NCBI GenBank assembly: GCA_016987375.1
Contig: PJRA01000343.1
Span: forward strand, 627,283-691,282
Length of the DNA stretch: 64,000 bases
Source of the DNA: Brachionus koreanus
Lineage: Eukaryota; Rotifera; Eurotatoria; Ploima; Brachionidae
Reading direction: 5' to 3'
The notes beneath the pieces were generated by a model. The model did not search any database, was not told the origin of the DNA, and saw nothing but the letters and a program-made list of their open reading frames with translations. Below are positions 13,401 to 23,697 of this stretch, one piece after another. Positions within the stretch are counted from its first letter, which is position 1, and every line of letters begins with the position of its first letter. Position numbers and translations under genes: made by a program.

Positions 13401-16400
13401 TAGAAAATGAACAACTATTGTTTAGAAGAACATCAAATTATTGATTTTTCCCATGCTTTTTTTTTTAAATTTTGAACTCAATAATTGCTAAATTTCAAAA
13501 ACAAACAGTACCAGTGGTAAATGCATTCAACTATATCAATTTTTTTTAAAACATTTCCTTTTTCTTTTTTTAAATGATCAAGCAATTATCGTCTAAGTTG
13601 GATTTATTTGCAAAAAATAGATAAATTAAAAATATTAGTTAGTTAGCTTTGAATTTGAAATAGGAAAAAATTTGTCAAATTAAAATAAAATTTTCACTTT
13701 ATTTAATTTAGTGATTAATGATGTATTTTTTTTTTTTGGAATTGGGAAAAACCCAATTGACGCTGGTTTCATCCTTTAAAATGCTTATGATCATGATAAA
13801 TTTTTTTTTATTTTGAAAAATCTTTTTGATTAAAATATTTTAACGCAGAAGCATATTTTCCATGTGAAGCAAAACATGTAAAACTAAATAACCAATTTCT
13901 AAAAAAAGCATTAAGTTTTTGCAGAAATCTGCACAGACAAAAAATTAAGTTTAACACTCAAAAGTAGGAGGGTTTATGTCACATCTTTATTTTTCATTTT
14001 GGTTAAATAAATTTTAATGATTTTTAAAATTTTTTTTTCAAATAGAAATATGATATAAAAAAATATTTAAATTGATTAATTTTTGCTGCAAAATATGCTT
14101 ATTTTCATGGAATAAAAAGTAAAAAAAAAAGATAATATTATAAAGGTCGAAAAAATCCGTCCGGCTTTTGAGTGTTAACATTGGATGTTTAGTGGGAGAT
14201 TGTGTCTGCAATTATCGTTTTTAAATAAAAAAAATTTTAACTAAAAAAATTGTAAAATTTATTTTATCAAATGATTTATTTTAATCAATTAATTTATCTT
14301 AAATTTAATTAATGAAAAATTTACAAATTAATAAAATAAATTTTTGAAAATTTTTAGTTCACGATTTGTGGAGCAAAGGCCAGCCTGAGCCAGCCGACTT
14401 AAGAGCCGGGAGTGTCTATGACTATTATGATATATTTGAAGAGATCGGCAGTGGCGCATTCGGTGTTGTTCACAGAGCTGTTGAGAAAAAGAGCGGCAAA
14501 TCTTTTGCAGCCAAATTTATACTCACACCGAGCAATGCAGAAAAAGCAATAGTGAGAAAAGAATGCGAAATAATGAATCATCTAATACATCCCAAACTGT
14601 TGAATCTACATGACATTTTTGATGAAGGAGACGAAATGGTTCTGATAACCGAATTGTAATTTTTTTTTATTCAATAAAAGAAATAAAAATTTAAAATTCA
14701 AAATTAAAATAGTTTGTCTGGTGGTGAATTGTTCGAAAAAATAGCTGATCCGAATTATAAGATGACTGAGCCAGAAGCCAAGAAATACATTCGTCAAATA
14801 TTAGAGGGTTTGCAGCACATGCATGACAACAACATAGTTCACTTGGACATAAAGCCAGAAAACATCATATTCGAGACCAAGAATAGTCCTAGTGTAAAAT
14901 TGGTCGATTTCGGACTAGCATGCAAATTAGACCCCGACGAGATAGTAAAAATCTCTTCGGGAACTGTTGAATTTGCAGCTCCCGAAATCGTTGAACACGA
15001 TTCGGTCGGTTTCTCTACTGATATGTGGGCTGTGGGTGTTCTCGCTTACGTCATGTAAGAATTTATAAATCAAACAAGAATATTCAAAATTTAAAATTTT
15101 AAAAAATTTAGTTTGAGCGGTTTGTCTCCATTTGGTGGAGCTGATGATGAACAAACAGCCGAAAACATCAAAAAATGTGAAATAAAATTCCCATCTGACT
15201 CTTTTGGCGGAATATCCGAAAACGGAATTGATTTCATTCGTAAACTATTGGTGAAAAACAAAGCTGGCAGATTGAATGTTTACGAAGCACTTGAGCATCC
15301 ATGGTTGTTAGATGACAGTCTCACCGGCCATCAAATACCATCATCTAAATACGACAACATTCGATCTAAAATCAAAGACAAATACTCGTCTTGGCCAGAG
15401 CCAAATCCGGCTCTGGGTCGAATGGCCAATTTCAGCTCTCTCAGAAAATTGCGTCCCAAGGAATACAAAATATACAATTCATACTTTGATAGACGTGATG
15501 CAACGCCACGTTTTGTCATCAAACCAAGAAATCAACAAGTCCAAGAAGGCCAGAGCGCCTCATTCAACTGCATTATTTTGGCCTCATCGCCTCCTGTTGT
15601 TTCATGGTACCAAGGTGGACAGGAAATTAAGACCTCAACTAAATACTGGAAGAGATACAACAGAAACTCTTACGCGCTTGAGGTCAGACGCTGCACTTTG
15701 GATGATAAGGGAGAATTTATTGTTAAAGCCATTAATTCATATGGTGAACGTGAATACAATGTTTTCCTTAATGTAGACCGTAAGTATTATTTTTTTTCTG
15801 AAAAAAATTTTTTATCATATTTTATTTAAAATAAAAAAAAAATTGACAAAAAAAAAATCGATAAATAATTTTTTTTCCTGTAGCATTACCAAAACAAGCC
15901 CCAGTAGAAGTTGTACATGAGACAAGACAGAGACGCGCTGCTCAAGAAATGGAATTCGATTTATGGAAAGAACCGGATGCCAAAGCCACATTCACATTTA
16001 AACTTAGACCTCGTTTGATTCAGGTAGGAGTTGGTGTAAAATTGCTCTGTTGTTTGGCTGGTCGTCCAACGCCCAAAGTCCAATGGTATAAAAACTCGAC
16101 GCCAATTAGCGAAAGCGATCATCGCTACTCAATCGATCATAGTGCAGGAGTATGCACACTTGAAATAGCAGCATGTTCATTGTCCGACACGGCAACTTAT
16201 TACTGCAAAGCCGAAAATGCTTTAGGATCCGATGAAACCTCTTGTCAATTGACAGTTGAAGAATGTAAATATAACCCTCCAAAAGCTCTATTAAGGGAGC
16301 AAGGTCTAGCATCGCCAACACCAAGACAATCAGTGGTCCGAGGTCCTAAACAAGAACCGCCCAAATTTGAACGTAAATTTGCCAATCATCAATTGGTCTC

Positions 16401-17457
16401 GGTTGGTGATATAGTTTCATTACGCGCATCGTTTTCTGGATTTCCGCAGCCCAACATCGAATGGTTAAAGAACGGCGAACGAGTCGGTCCTTCGGTTGGC
16501 ATTAGAAACACTGATTTTGACACTTGTTTGACTATTAGTAGCATTGAATTAGGAGACGAGGGAGAGTACTCTTGTAGACTAACAAATACTGCTGGAATGG
16601 AAATAACCAAATGCCAAATTGAGATAGAGAAACCCAAACAAGCTAAAAAACCAGTCAAAGTAAATAAAGAGTCAAGCGATAAACAAAAAGAGATAAAAAA
16701 TGTTGTTGACTCAGAGCCGGCTAAGCAATTAGATCAAGTTAAAGAACCAGAACCAGCTAAGGAAGCAGAACCAGCTAAAGAAGCAGAACCAGCTAAAGAG
16801 GCTGAAAAAGTAGAAGAAAAAAATGTTGTTGAAACAGTTAAATCAAACGTAAATCCGAACAAATTTGGTTTTTTGAAACATATAAAGAGTCAAAATTTAA
16901 TTGAGGGTCAACCATTGGTACTTGAAGCCGAAGTATTTGGTAACGAACCACTTGAAGTGGTTTGGTTAAGAAACGGTAAAGAAATACCGGAAAATCCCGA
17001 CTTTTTAAAAGAGAAAAAGGATAACTTATACAGATTGATAGTTAATGAAATATTTCCAGAAGATTCTGGGGTATTTTCAGTTGAATTGTTTAGTGTTACA
17101 GCAAATAAAGTGATTTTATCTTCGTGCTCGGTTGTTGTTAAAGCCGCTGATGAGCCCGAATTGGATCCTAAGTTTTTGGTCTTTCCTCAAAACGTAAATG
17201 TCGATGAAGGATCACCAATTAGTGTTAGTTGTTCTTTGGAAGGCACCATGCCAATTTCGGTAAAATGGTTTAAAAATAACGAAGAATTGGTGGAATCAAA
17301 ACGAGTTTTATTCAATAGTGATGCAGCTAATGGAAATTATACACTAAACATACCAACATGTTTGGCAACTGATAGTGGTGATTACCATGCAACTGCGTCC
17401 AATTCAAATGGAGAAGTTATAGCAGCTTTTAGTTTATGCGTCTCTTTTGACGAATAA
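1445..17457 (+). CDS. twitchin-like giant muscle kinase (3' 23 exons; N-terminus missing)
   Basis: Titin-family sarcomere protein with a CaMK-type kinase. Exons: 1445-2274, 2377-2511, 2598-2966, 3028-3132, 3292-3320, 3407-3589, 4028-4295, 4356-4768, 4829-5357, 5416-5963, 6020-6278, 6333-6614, 6666-6714, 6771-8821, 8882-9026, 9086-9243, 9295-10185, 10249-11142, 11283-13187, 14358-14655, 14713-15054, 15112-15779, 15884-17457. All GT-AG phases agree and give 4,307 codons plus TAA. By my count there are 21 Ig and 15 FN3 domains: eight Ig with basic linkers, then an Ig/FN3 super-repeat with DDGG loops, Ig-Ig-FN3, kinase, then five Ig. Ig-Ig-FN3-kinase-Ig5 is the twitchin/UNC-22/projectin end, which separates it from titin and obscurin. 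Nematode and insect twitchins are much longer, mostly from more FN3 units, so this is a compact version. An AATAAA lies at 17503. The missing 5' exon is the main uncertainty. Confidence 0.93.
3028..3589 (+). other. twitchin phospho-linker with four RRxS/T motifs (exons 3028-3132, 3292-3320, 3407-3589)
   Basis: Unstructured linker between the third and fourth Ig domains. It starts with a DFRNLLKHRE-type segment, passes through a 29-nt microexon, and ends in a 183-nt exon holding RRNS, RRAS, RRDS and RRTS, followed by SLAELIPDWPVL. RRxS/T is the PKA consensus. Protostome twitchins have a comparable SLAE-IPDW stretch, and in molluscan catch muscle PKA phosphorylation of twitchin linker sites controls relaxation. 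The motifs are seen directly; regulation of this protein is inferred. Confidence 0.7.
13951..14178. mobile_element. MITE, TTAA-flanked family A, copy 1 (in twitchin intron)
   Basis: A 228-bp element with ends TTAACACTCAAAAG and CTTTTGAGTGTTAA lies in the 1,170-bp intron just before the kinase exons. Its interior matches, in reverse orientation, the interior of the copy at 40956 (around an ATTCCATGAAAATAAGCATA-like block). TTAA at both borders suggests a piggyBac-type target site. It is non-coding and non-autonomous. Confidence 0.75.
14415..15310 (+). other. twitchin kinase domain (three exons)
   Basis: Catalytic domain split over 14358-14655, 14713-15054 and 15112-15779. Visible motifs: glycine loop GSGAFGVVH, lysine in FAAKF, catalytic loop HLDIKPENI (Asp and Asn present), DFG in LVDFGLA, APE in AAPEIVE, and HPWL at the end of the C-lobe. 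HLD replaces HRD, as in other titin/twitchin kinases. It is followed by a basic SSKYDNIRSK-like autoregulatory tail and an Ig domain, the layout of an autoinhibited twitchin kinase. No catalytic residue appears lost, so it is probably active. Confidence 0.88.
16625..16850 (+). repeat. PAKEAE repeat linker in twitchin C-terminus
   Basis: Lys/Glu-rich spacer between the third and fourth post-kinase Ig domains. A core of about three tandem 18-nt units (16747-16805) encodes PAKEAE, with flanking Lys/Glu text. A separate Lys/Glu/Pro linker with KKPEEKK-type repeats sits between the first two Ig domains (about 1744-1860). Such spacers are flexible and prone to slippage. Confidence 0.7.
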
Positions 17458-17864
17458 ATATCGAATGTTTAAAAATCTGCTTTATTTGTTTAGAAAGCTT
17501 TAAATAAAGAATAGTCTAGTTCATTTTTTTTTCTCAAACAAAAAAAATGGATATTCTTTGAAATTTTTTGTCAGCTTATCTAAACTTTTTTTTTTTTGGT
17601 CGGCAAAATAATTAGAAATTTTCTAGGAAGTTAATTAAATTATTTAATTTATTTTTTCAAAATTTAGGTTAGAATTTTAATTTTATCTCTTTTTTTTCTA
17701 TCATTGAAATAAAATTTAAATAAAATAATAAATTTTTTGTTTATTCAAAACTATTTTTATAAAATACTTTTTTTTTACAATGGCTGTACTGGAGAAAAAA
17801 TCTTCGCTATTTTAAAAGATTTGTACATTAGATATCAATTCAAAAGACTAATTGATCGTATATA
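17458..17864. other. twitchin 3' UTR and intergenic AT-rich DNA
   Basis: Holds the polyadenylation hexamer AATAAA at 17503, 46 bases after the twitchin stop, then low-complexity A/T runs up to the LTR. No other feature was found. Confidence 0.6.
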
Positions 17865-18140
17865 TGTTACCTTGTTAATTAGTTATTCATCAGCTTATTA
17901 ACTGATGCACGAAGATAAGTAATAATTATACTTGTCACGTATCTTAGAAGCTAGACGCTTCGAAATGCTGACAGATACATTTAACACTAAGCTTACATCT
18001 TGACTTAATTATAAGCTTGTGTTCTGTACACGAGCATATAGGTTTAAATAAGGATTCCATTCTAAGAACTTCAGAACCTTAAATTACTTAAATAAAGCTT
18101 TTAACAATATATATATTGTATTCTTATTAAACCGGTTGCA
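17865..18140 (+). mobile_element. putative 5' LTR of a decayed retrotransposon
   Basis: A 276-bp segment starts TGTTACC and ends GGTTGCA (TG...CA), with an AATAAA near 18091 that could be the LTR polyadenylation signal. It is followed at once by a primer-binding-like stretch starting TGGTAGCAGCG at 18143 and then gag-like reading frames. No second LTR was seen, so the LTR call rests on position and termini only. Confidence 0.55.
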
Positions 18141-18158
18141 ATTGGTAGCAGCGATAAA

Positions 18159-19290
18159 ATGTTCTTCTTTATGGTACCAATGTCAAAGGATTATTTGGAA
18201 AAACAGGAGCTGGTACACTTGATAAAGACACAAAATGGGTCTTTTAAAAATGAATTCCAAAAGTTAGACGACGACAGCGAATTGGAAAGCTGTACGGAAG
18301 CGGAACAAATAGAATGGCTTCAAAATATTGGAAAATCTAATAAAATGCTTATAGAGCTTCTTTTCAAAAGAGCTGAGCTATTGGCCAGTATAAAAAAAAT
18401 GAAGATAGAAGAAGATATTAAAAATATAAGTGAAGGAGGAGCATAAAGCACCCTAAACACAACAAGGATTCGGACTTAGGGAAACTTGAATCATAAAATT
18501 TAAAGTCGACGATATACCAAAATTATATGGAAATGATAGAGATAAAGTGGATGAATGGATATACCTAATAGAAACAGGGACTAGGAACCAAGGAATTATT
18601 AGAAGAAGTCTAATAGATTACGTTACAAAACTTCTATGAGGAAACGCACTGCAGATGCTTAGAAATATGCAAAAGAGAGATGAATTTGTTACGTGGAAAA
18701 AATTTAAAAATCAGTTATTAGCAACTCTGAAACCAGCTCATGTTCAGAGAGGACTAAGATCAGAACTTAAGAATGTTAAACTAACGTCAAATTTGAGGAT
18801 AATATAATGAAATTTCAGACAATTGCATATAAAATAGATAAGATAGATGAGTTTGAATTAGTCTGGTTCTTTCTTGAAGCCTTGGATCCGAGAGTTAGGG
18901 CAGAATTGGAGAGTAAAAATGTAGAAAAGCTAGATGATGCCATCAGGCATGCAAGAATTTTTAGTAAAGGGCTGGACAACTTTGTCAAACCCACAATTGT
19001 CACCTATTCAAATAAATAATTTTAATTATAAGGACTCTTTCATGAAACCCGCCATTAACGGAAAAGAATACGACTCATAATTTAGAAGTCAAAAGAATGA
19101 ACAAAAGGTAAAAGAAATTTTGAGACATATTCTAATCCCGGGTAATTATGAGATGAAACAAAACACAGTATGCTTCGGATGCAAAAAGCCACGTCATAAG
19201 ATTTCAAAATGTAGAGTGAAATACAATAAACCAAACCTATGTCGTAATCCAAGAAAAATTAATATTACTGAGGAAGTAAACAATGATAAT
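18159..19290 (+). pseudogene. degenerate retrotransposon gag with CCHC zinc knuckle
   Basis: Three broken reading frames in order. The first, 18159-18446, is 95 codons, acidic and helical. The second, about 18500-18810, reads like the capsid part of Ty3/gypsy Gag (KLYGNDRDKVDEW start, then FKNQLLATLKP) and contains an in-frame stop. The third, 18807-19019, continues with a FLEALDP-RVRAEL segment. A CX2CX4HX4C knuckle (CFGCKKPRHKISKC) lies at 19171-19212. No protease, reverse transcriptase or integrase follows, so the element is truncated as well as mutated. Confidence 0.7.
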
Positions 19291-19423
19291 TAGATTAACT
19301 TTGAAATTTGATAAAAAATGACAATCGGCTTCATTTAATTGGTTTTTATGCAGCTTATGCTCAAATAGAACATAACAGTATTTAAAAAATATCTCTTTAC
19401 ACACTTACTAAGCTTGACTTGAC

Positions 19424-19690
19424 TTATTTTGTAAATTGCCAAAAAGTACTTGGCAAATTATTAAATAAATACATTCCAGTACAAGAGCATTTTAAAAATT
19501 TTTCGATACAATTGCATGCTACAAAAGTATCAAGAACACCTGCTCTACAATCTAACTTAATAAGATCGTTTTTTACCTCTAAAATAATACATAAAATATT
19601 TTGAGTATCGGCCATACCACGGTCAGCGTCGTCAGTTCTAAACAAAACTAAATCTCCTTCTTTGAAAGAATTTTTTTTTTTTAATTTTCT
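19424..19690 (-). pseudogene. transposon integrase C-terminal fragment (KRBA2-like)
   Basis: A minus-strand frame ending at 19424 reads KEGDLVLFRTDDADRGMAD, then a segment with CRAGVLDTF. This resembles the tail of integrase-type DDE proteins of the KRBA2-like group (GD-V pattern, DRG-D, then an AG-L segment). The upstream catalytic core is absent, so it is a remnant. The assignment comes from recalled family texture only. Confidence 0.4.
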
Positions 19691-19989
19691 TCAACATTTT
19701 TTGAACCGATTAATAAAATATAAAATTAAATTTTTTTCTTACTTTATATTTTGCCAATGTCATTTTACAAAATGTCATATTTTACAATTTGACAATTTTT
19801 ACAATTTTAATATTTTACAATTTTTATAATTTAAATATACCCGTTCTTTTTTAATTTCAGATGATGATGAGATGGAAATGTTAAACTGCCTTTAAAAATT
19901 TTAGATTTGTTTAATTTTTCAATAAGAAAATACGAATAATCAGTCTAAAACACTATATTATCAAGACATTAATCCAAAATTTAGTAGGT

Positions 19990-20151
19990 TTAACACTCAA
20001 AAACCGGAGGGGTCTTTTGAACCCCTTTTGTAACTTCCTTTATTTGTTTTTTATTCAAAAAATTTAATCATTTTTTTATAATATTGAAAAAAAGTATTAA
20101 AAAAGATTTAAATAAAAGGGTCAAAAAAGTCATCCGGTTTTTGAGTGTTAA
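19990..20151. mobile_element. MITE, TTAA-flanked family A, copy 2
   Basis: A 162-bp element with termini TTAACACTCAAAAACCGGA and TCCGGTTTTTGAGTGTTAA, an almost perfect inverted repeat. A short secondary hairpin (GGGGTC...GACCCC-like around AAAGGGGTTCAAAAGACCCC) lies just inside the left end. It shares termini with the copies at 13951 and 40956. Confidence 0.75.
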
Positions 20152-21014
20152 ATTATTGTTTATATTCAACTAGCTTTTTGATAAGGGAAATATCCATTGT
20201 GACCATCTTTTCTTCTGGAAAGTAAAATTCTCAATCCGATTTCTCTGTTTAATAGCTTAATATAAATAAAGATTCTTGATTATTTTTATTAATATCAGGT
20301 TCAGCATCAACTTCTATTTGATCACCAGTTTCAATCTCAATATTTTTTTCTGACAATACCCCAAAGTTAATAGTGCGGAAACAGAAAAATTTAAACTTCT
20401 CGGCATATCAATAATTTTTAAAGGGACTAATTTGAATGCTTAAATATTCAAAATTTAAATCAAATCACATGTTTTTGAAACTTTATTTTTATAAAATAAA
20501 ACATAAATTAAAAACAGTAAAACCATAGATTTATGTTCAGAATTTTATCTGGTTTATTTAAAAAAAAAAAAGTGATTGTAGTGACTCCAGGGCAACATAT
20601 GATTCAAGTGTTTTTTTTTTTTTACTTTTTTTCAATTATTAAAATTGCAAAACCATTTTATAAAATAAAAATATACACCAAAATGTAAATCTAATATGAC
20701 TAAGATTTCTGATTAGCCTAAATATATTTTTATTTTTGGTATCTTATGTGCGGAACGATTAATAAGATTAATTCATAAGATGATGTTTGTACTGAGTCTA
20801 AAGAAAACTAAACTTATCGGATTGAATTTTAGACTAAAATTGAACAAACTGAAATTTTTTTTTTTAACTTATAAAGATCATATAAATTTATGAATTATGG
20901 ATTTTTATTTGTACTTTTATTAAATTAGAACAAAAATAATTTTCAAAATTATTTACAAATAATAAAAAATAAATTTTAACAAATTTTTTTTTAATCTTTA
21001 AATTTCAAAATCGT
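20152..21014. other. non-coding region downstream of cyclin L
   Basis: AT-rich, without a supported gene. A stretch near 20515-20560 (AAAACCATAGATTTATGTTC, then CAGAATTTTATC) resembles 25668-25705, so it is probably part of an old dispersed repeat. Confidence 0.45.
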
Positions 21015-23697
21015 CTACGAACAAATGGGAATATATCTTGAATCGGAGTTCTCGTGTTTGTCTTTTCCATGTTTTGACGATCTATGATGATTGCCTTCTC
21101 TACTTCGACCACGCTCTCGTTCTTTTCTATCTCTACTTTTATCTCGTCTTCGGTCATCACGACTTTCTTTGTGATGATGCGATTTTTTTTTCTTATGTCT
21201 AGAAGGAGATTTAGAATTTTTTTGCCCATCCTCTATCGAATCAGCAGTTCTACTTCTGCTTCTGTGTCTAGATGATTTTTTGACAGGTCGCTTGGACCGA
21301 GATCTACTCCTACTTCTGCTTACACTTCTATAATCTTTAGATCTACTTTTATCACTCGGATATTTTTTGTACTCATAATTATAATCTTTATGATGAGGCG
21401 GTAACAAATAAGAGGCACTTTTGTTTCTTTTTAAATTCGTATCATAAACCATTTCACCATAATACCCATGCTCATAGCCACCATAATAAGGATCCATATA
21501 AACACCAGGATGACCATAATAATTGTAATTAAAACTAGAGTGTCTAGTCATGTGATGCGAGTGATGTGCATGACCAGGCTCAACATTTGGAGAAGCTTTC
21601 GATTGCGATTTAGCAATACTGGCAGATATTTTTTTTATTTGTTCTGCAGTTTTTTTGATTTGTTCTGGATTAACTGTTTCTGGTTTTTCCGGCTCAGGCT
21701 CCAAAATCCCAGAAACTTCTTTGGCTTTTTTTCTTTCCGAATCAATTCGATCACGACAATCATTAATTATTCTTTCAAGTTCATCCAACGGTCTCTAAAT
21801 AAAAACTGCTAATTAAAAAAATAAATTCTAATTGTGAAATTAGTAAAATACTGTTTTGTGTGTGTATAAGTGCAGAATTCTTATGCATATGGTCTTTATT
21901 GATTCCTCATCAGCACCAAAAATAAGATACCATGGAGGATTTTCAGGCAGCGGAATACCTAGTTCACGAGCAGACAAGTAAATGCATGCACATGCTATGA
22001 TTTCTGGCGAGTAGCGTAAAAATATGTCTATTCTTAGCCCATCATTCATGTAATTCCTTCAATTTAAAACATTTTTAAATGTGCTTAGCTTAAAATTTGG
22101 CTATCTCAGTCATAATTCCTCAATGCTTGACATTCTTTATTAAAATAGCTCTACTTACCGGTCTTGCCTCTCAAGAGTTCATTTTAAATAAATTGTTTAT
22201 TTAATAGAGTCTTAACAACTCGATCTATAGAAGCAGCAAAGTGTCACAATGAATTTATCGAAAGTGTACTTTTTTTAGAAATTTATTCAAAATCAATACA
22301 AATGCAAAAAGATTTGTTAGCGTGGGTCAAAATGAGAAAATATTTTCAACATTTTAAAAACAGTATTGTTTAGCTCTTTGCTTTAGCTTTTAGACATGTA
22401 ATTTATCGATTTCAGAAAAAAATATTAATTTAGTTTTTAAAACATTTTTTTATGAGATCAAAATTTTTGAATTTTTTAACTAAAAATTTTATTTATTTTT
22501 TTTCAATCAAAAAACAAAAAGTTAATTTGTTTTATTTAATATTCTAAGGAACAATTTTAAATTTTTGCTATTAAACAACATAAGCTTTTAGATATAAAAC
22601 TTAATAAACATCACATTTTGAACTCTTTTTTTTTTATTTTAAAAAATAAAATATAAAATTGGTTACCTGTTTTTTACCGGTCGACGAGCTGTTTTACCTG
22701 TTTAATGTGTAATATATAATCTTAGCAAAACTACCAGAATTGAATTGGTTTTATAAAATAATAAAGAATTAAAATTTTTGTTTAAATAAAACAAAGCTTA
22801 AAACAATCAGGCATTTAAAATAAAAAAATTCTAATTGATTGTTTTAAACTTGGGGCTATGCAAGGAACATAAACCATTGAAGAACTAGTACTTTTAAATG
22901 TTGACTGAGTAGTAAATTAATAATGTATAGATATTAAAAAAAATACATACCAGGCTTTTTGACTCAAATTTTCTTGATTACATTTCATTGCTTGAAGATA
23001 TACTAGAATTATCTTTGAGGAAAGAAAATAATTAAAAAAGTTTAAATTAGAAAATATATTTTTATACTTTATGTGGATGCTTAACATGAACACAAAATCC
23101 GAGTTCTTTTAAAAGCCGACGCTCTGCTTTAATAACTTGATTTTTGGCATTATGATAATTTTCATCGATTGGCATTGGTTTAATAATTCTATTATTTGTT
23201 TAAGCTTTTTAAAATACATGTCAAATAAATTTTTAGAAAATTTACTTTCCAGACCGGACTTGTTTAATGTGGTGAAAAACATTTAGGACATCTCTGACCC
23301 GTCTCGGACACTCTTCAATTTTTGTGCTAAGAAAAATGGCTGCCATGGCATAATATTCCATTGGATTTTTTACAAACGATTTTGAATAGTAAAATCGATG
23401 AAAGAGAACTTGTCCCGTCGCCATTGCTGTTTGAGGCAGCTTTAACAGACGCCCTGCTGTTTGTATAAGCTCGCATCCTGTTAGACGCAGATCGAATTCT
23501 ACATCGTATTGAATTTTATCTTTCATTGATGGAGTTGGATAGAGTTGTTCATTTTTCATCAAGGGTACTTCTAAACTCACGTTTTGTAAAACTTGAGTGG
23601 TTTGAGTTGCATTTTCGATCATTTCAATTGAAAAAGATGGATTTGTCGAACCAGTTGTTGCCAAAATAGACTCAGGCTCTTGAGAACGACCAGTCAT
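21015..23697 (-). CDS. CCNL1: cyclin L, CDK11 partner with RS domain
   Basis: Transcriptional and splicing cyclin of the L class. Exons in coding order: 23697-23246, 23188-23068, 23012-22951, 22056-21852, 21794-21015; all GT-AG and in phase, 539 codons plus stop, close to animal cyclin L1. The first cyclin box is in exon 1 ([47 protein letters not shown]) and exon 2 ([12 protein letters not shown]). The second box is in exons 3 and 4 ([28 protein letters not shown]). The last exon is low complexity: acidic/basic, a Tyr/Gly/His patch, then an SR tail with SRSRSRSRS and KHGKDKHE. L cyclins bind CDK11 and sit in nuclear speckles. L1 and L2 cannot be told apart; the gene may be the single invertebrate orthologue of both. 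Confidence 0.92.

Noticed and set aside
15312..15776. 154-codon plus-strand frame overlapping the kinase tail and Ig domain
   Set aside because: Out-of-frame overlap with a conserved twitchin exon; no similarity to anything recognised.
21005..21275. Alternative minus frame 21005-21229 and plus frame 21084-21275
   Set aside because: Shadows of the cyclin L RS tail. Phase continuity from the cyclin box selects the frame ending at 21015.
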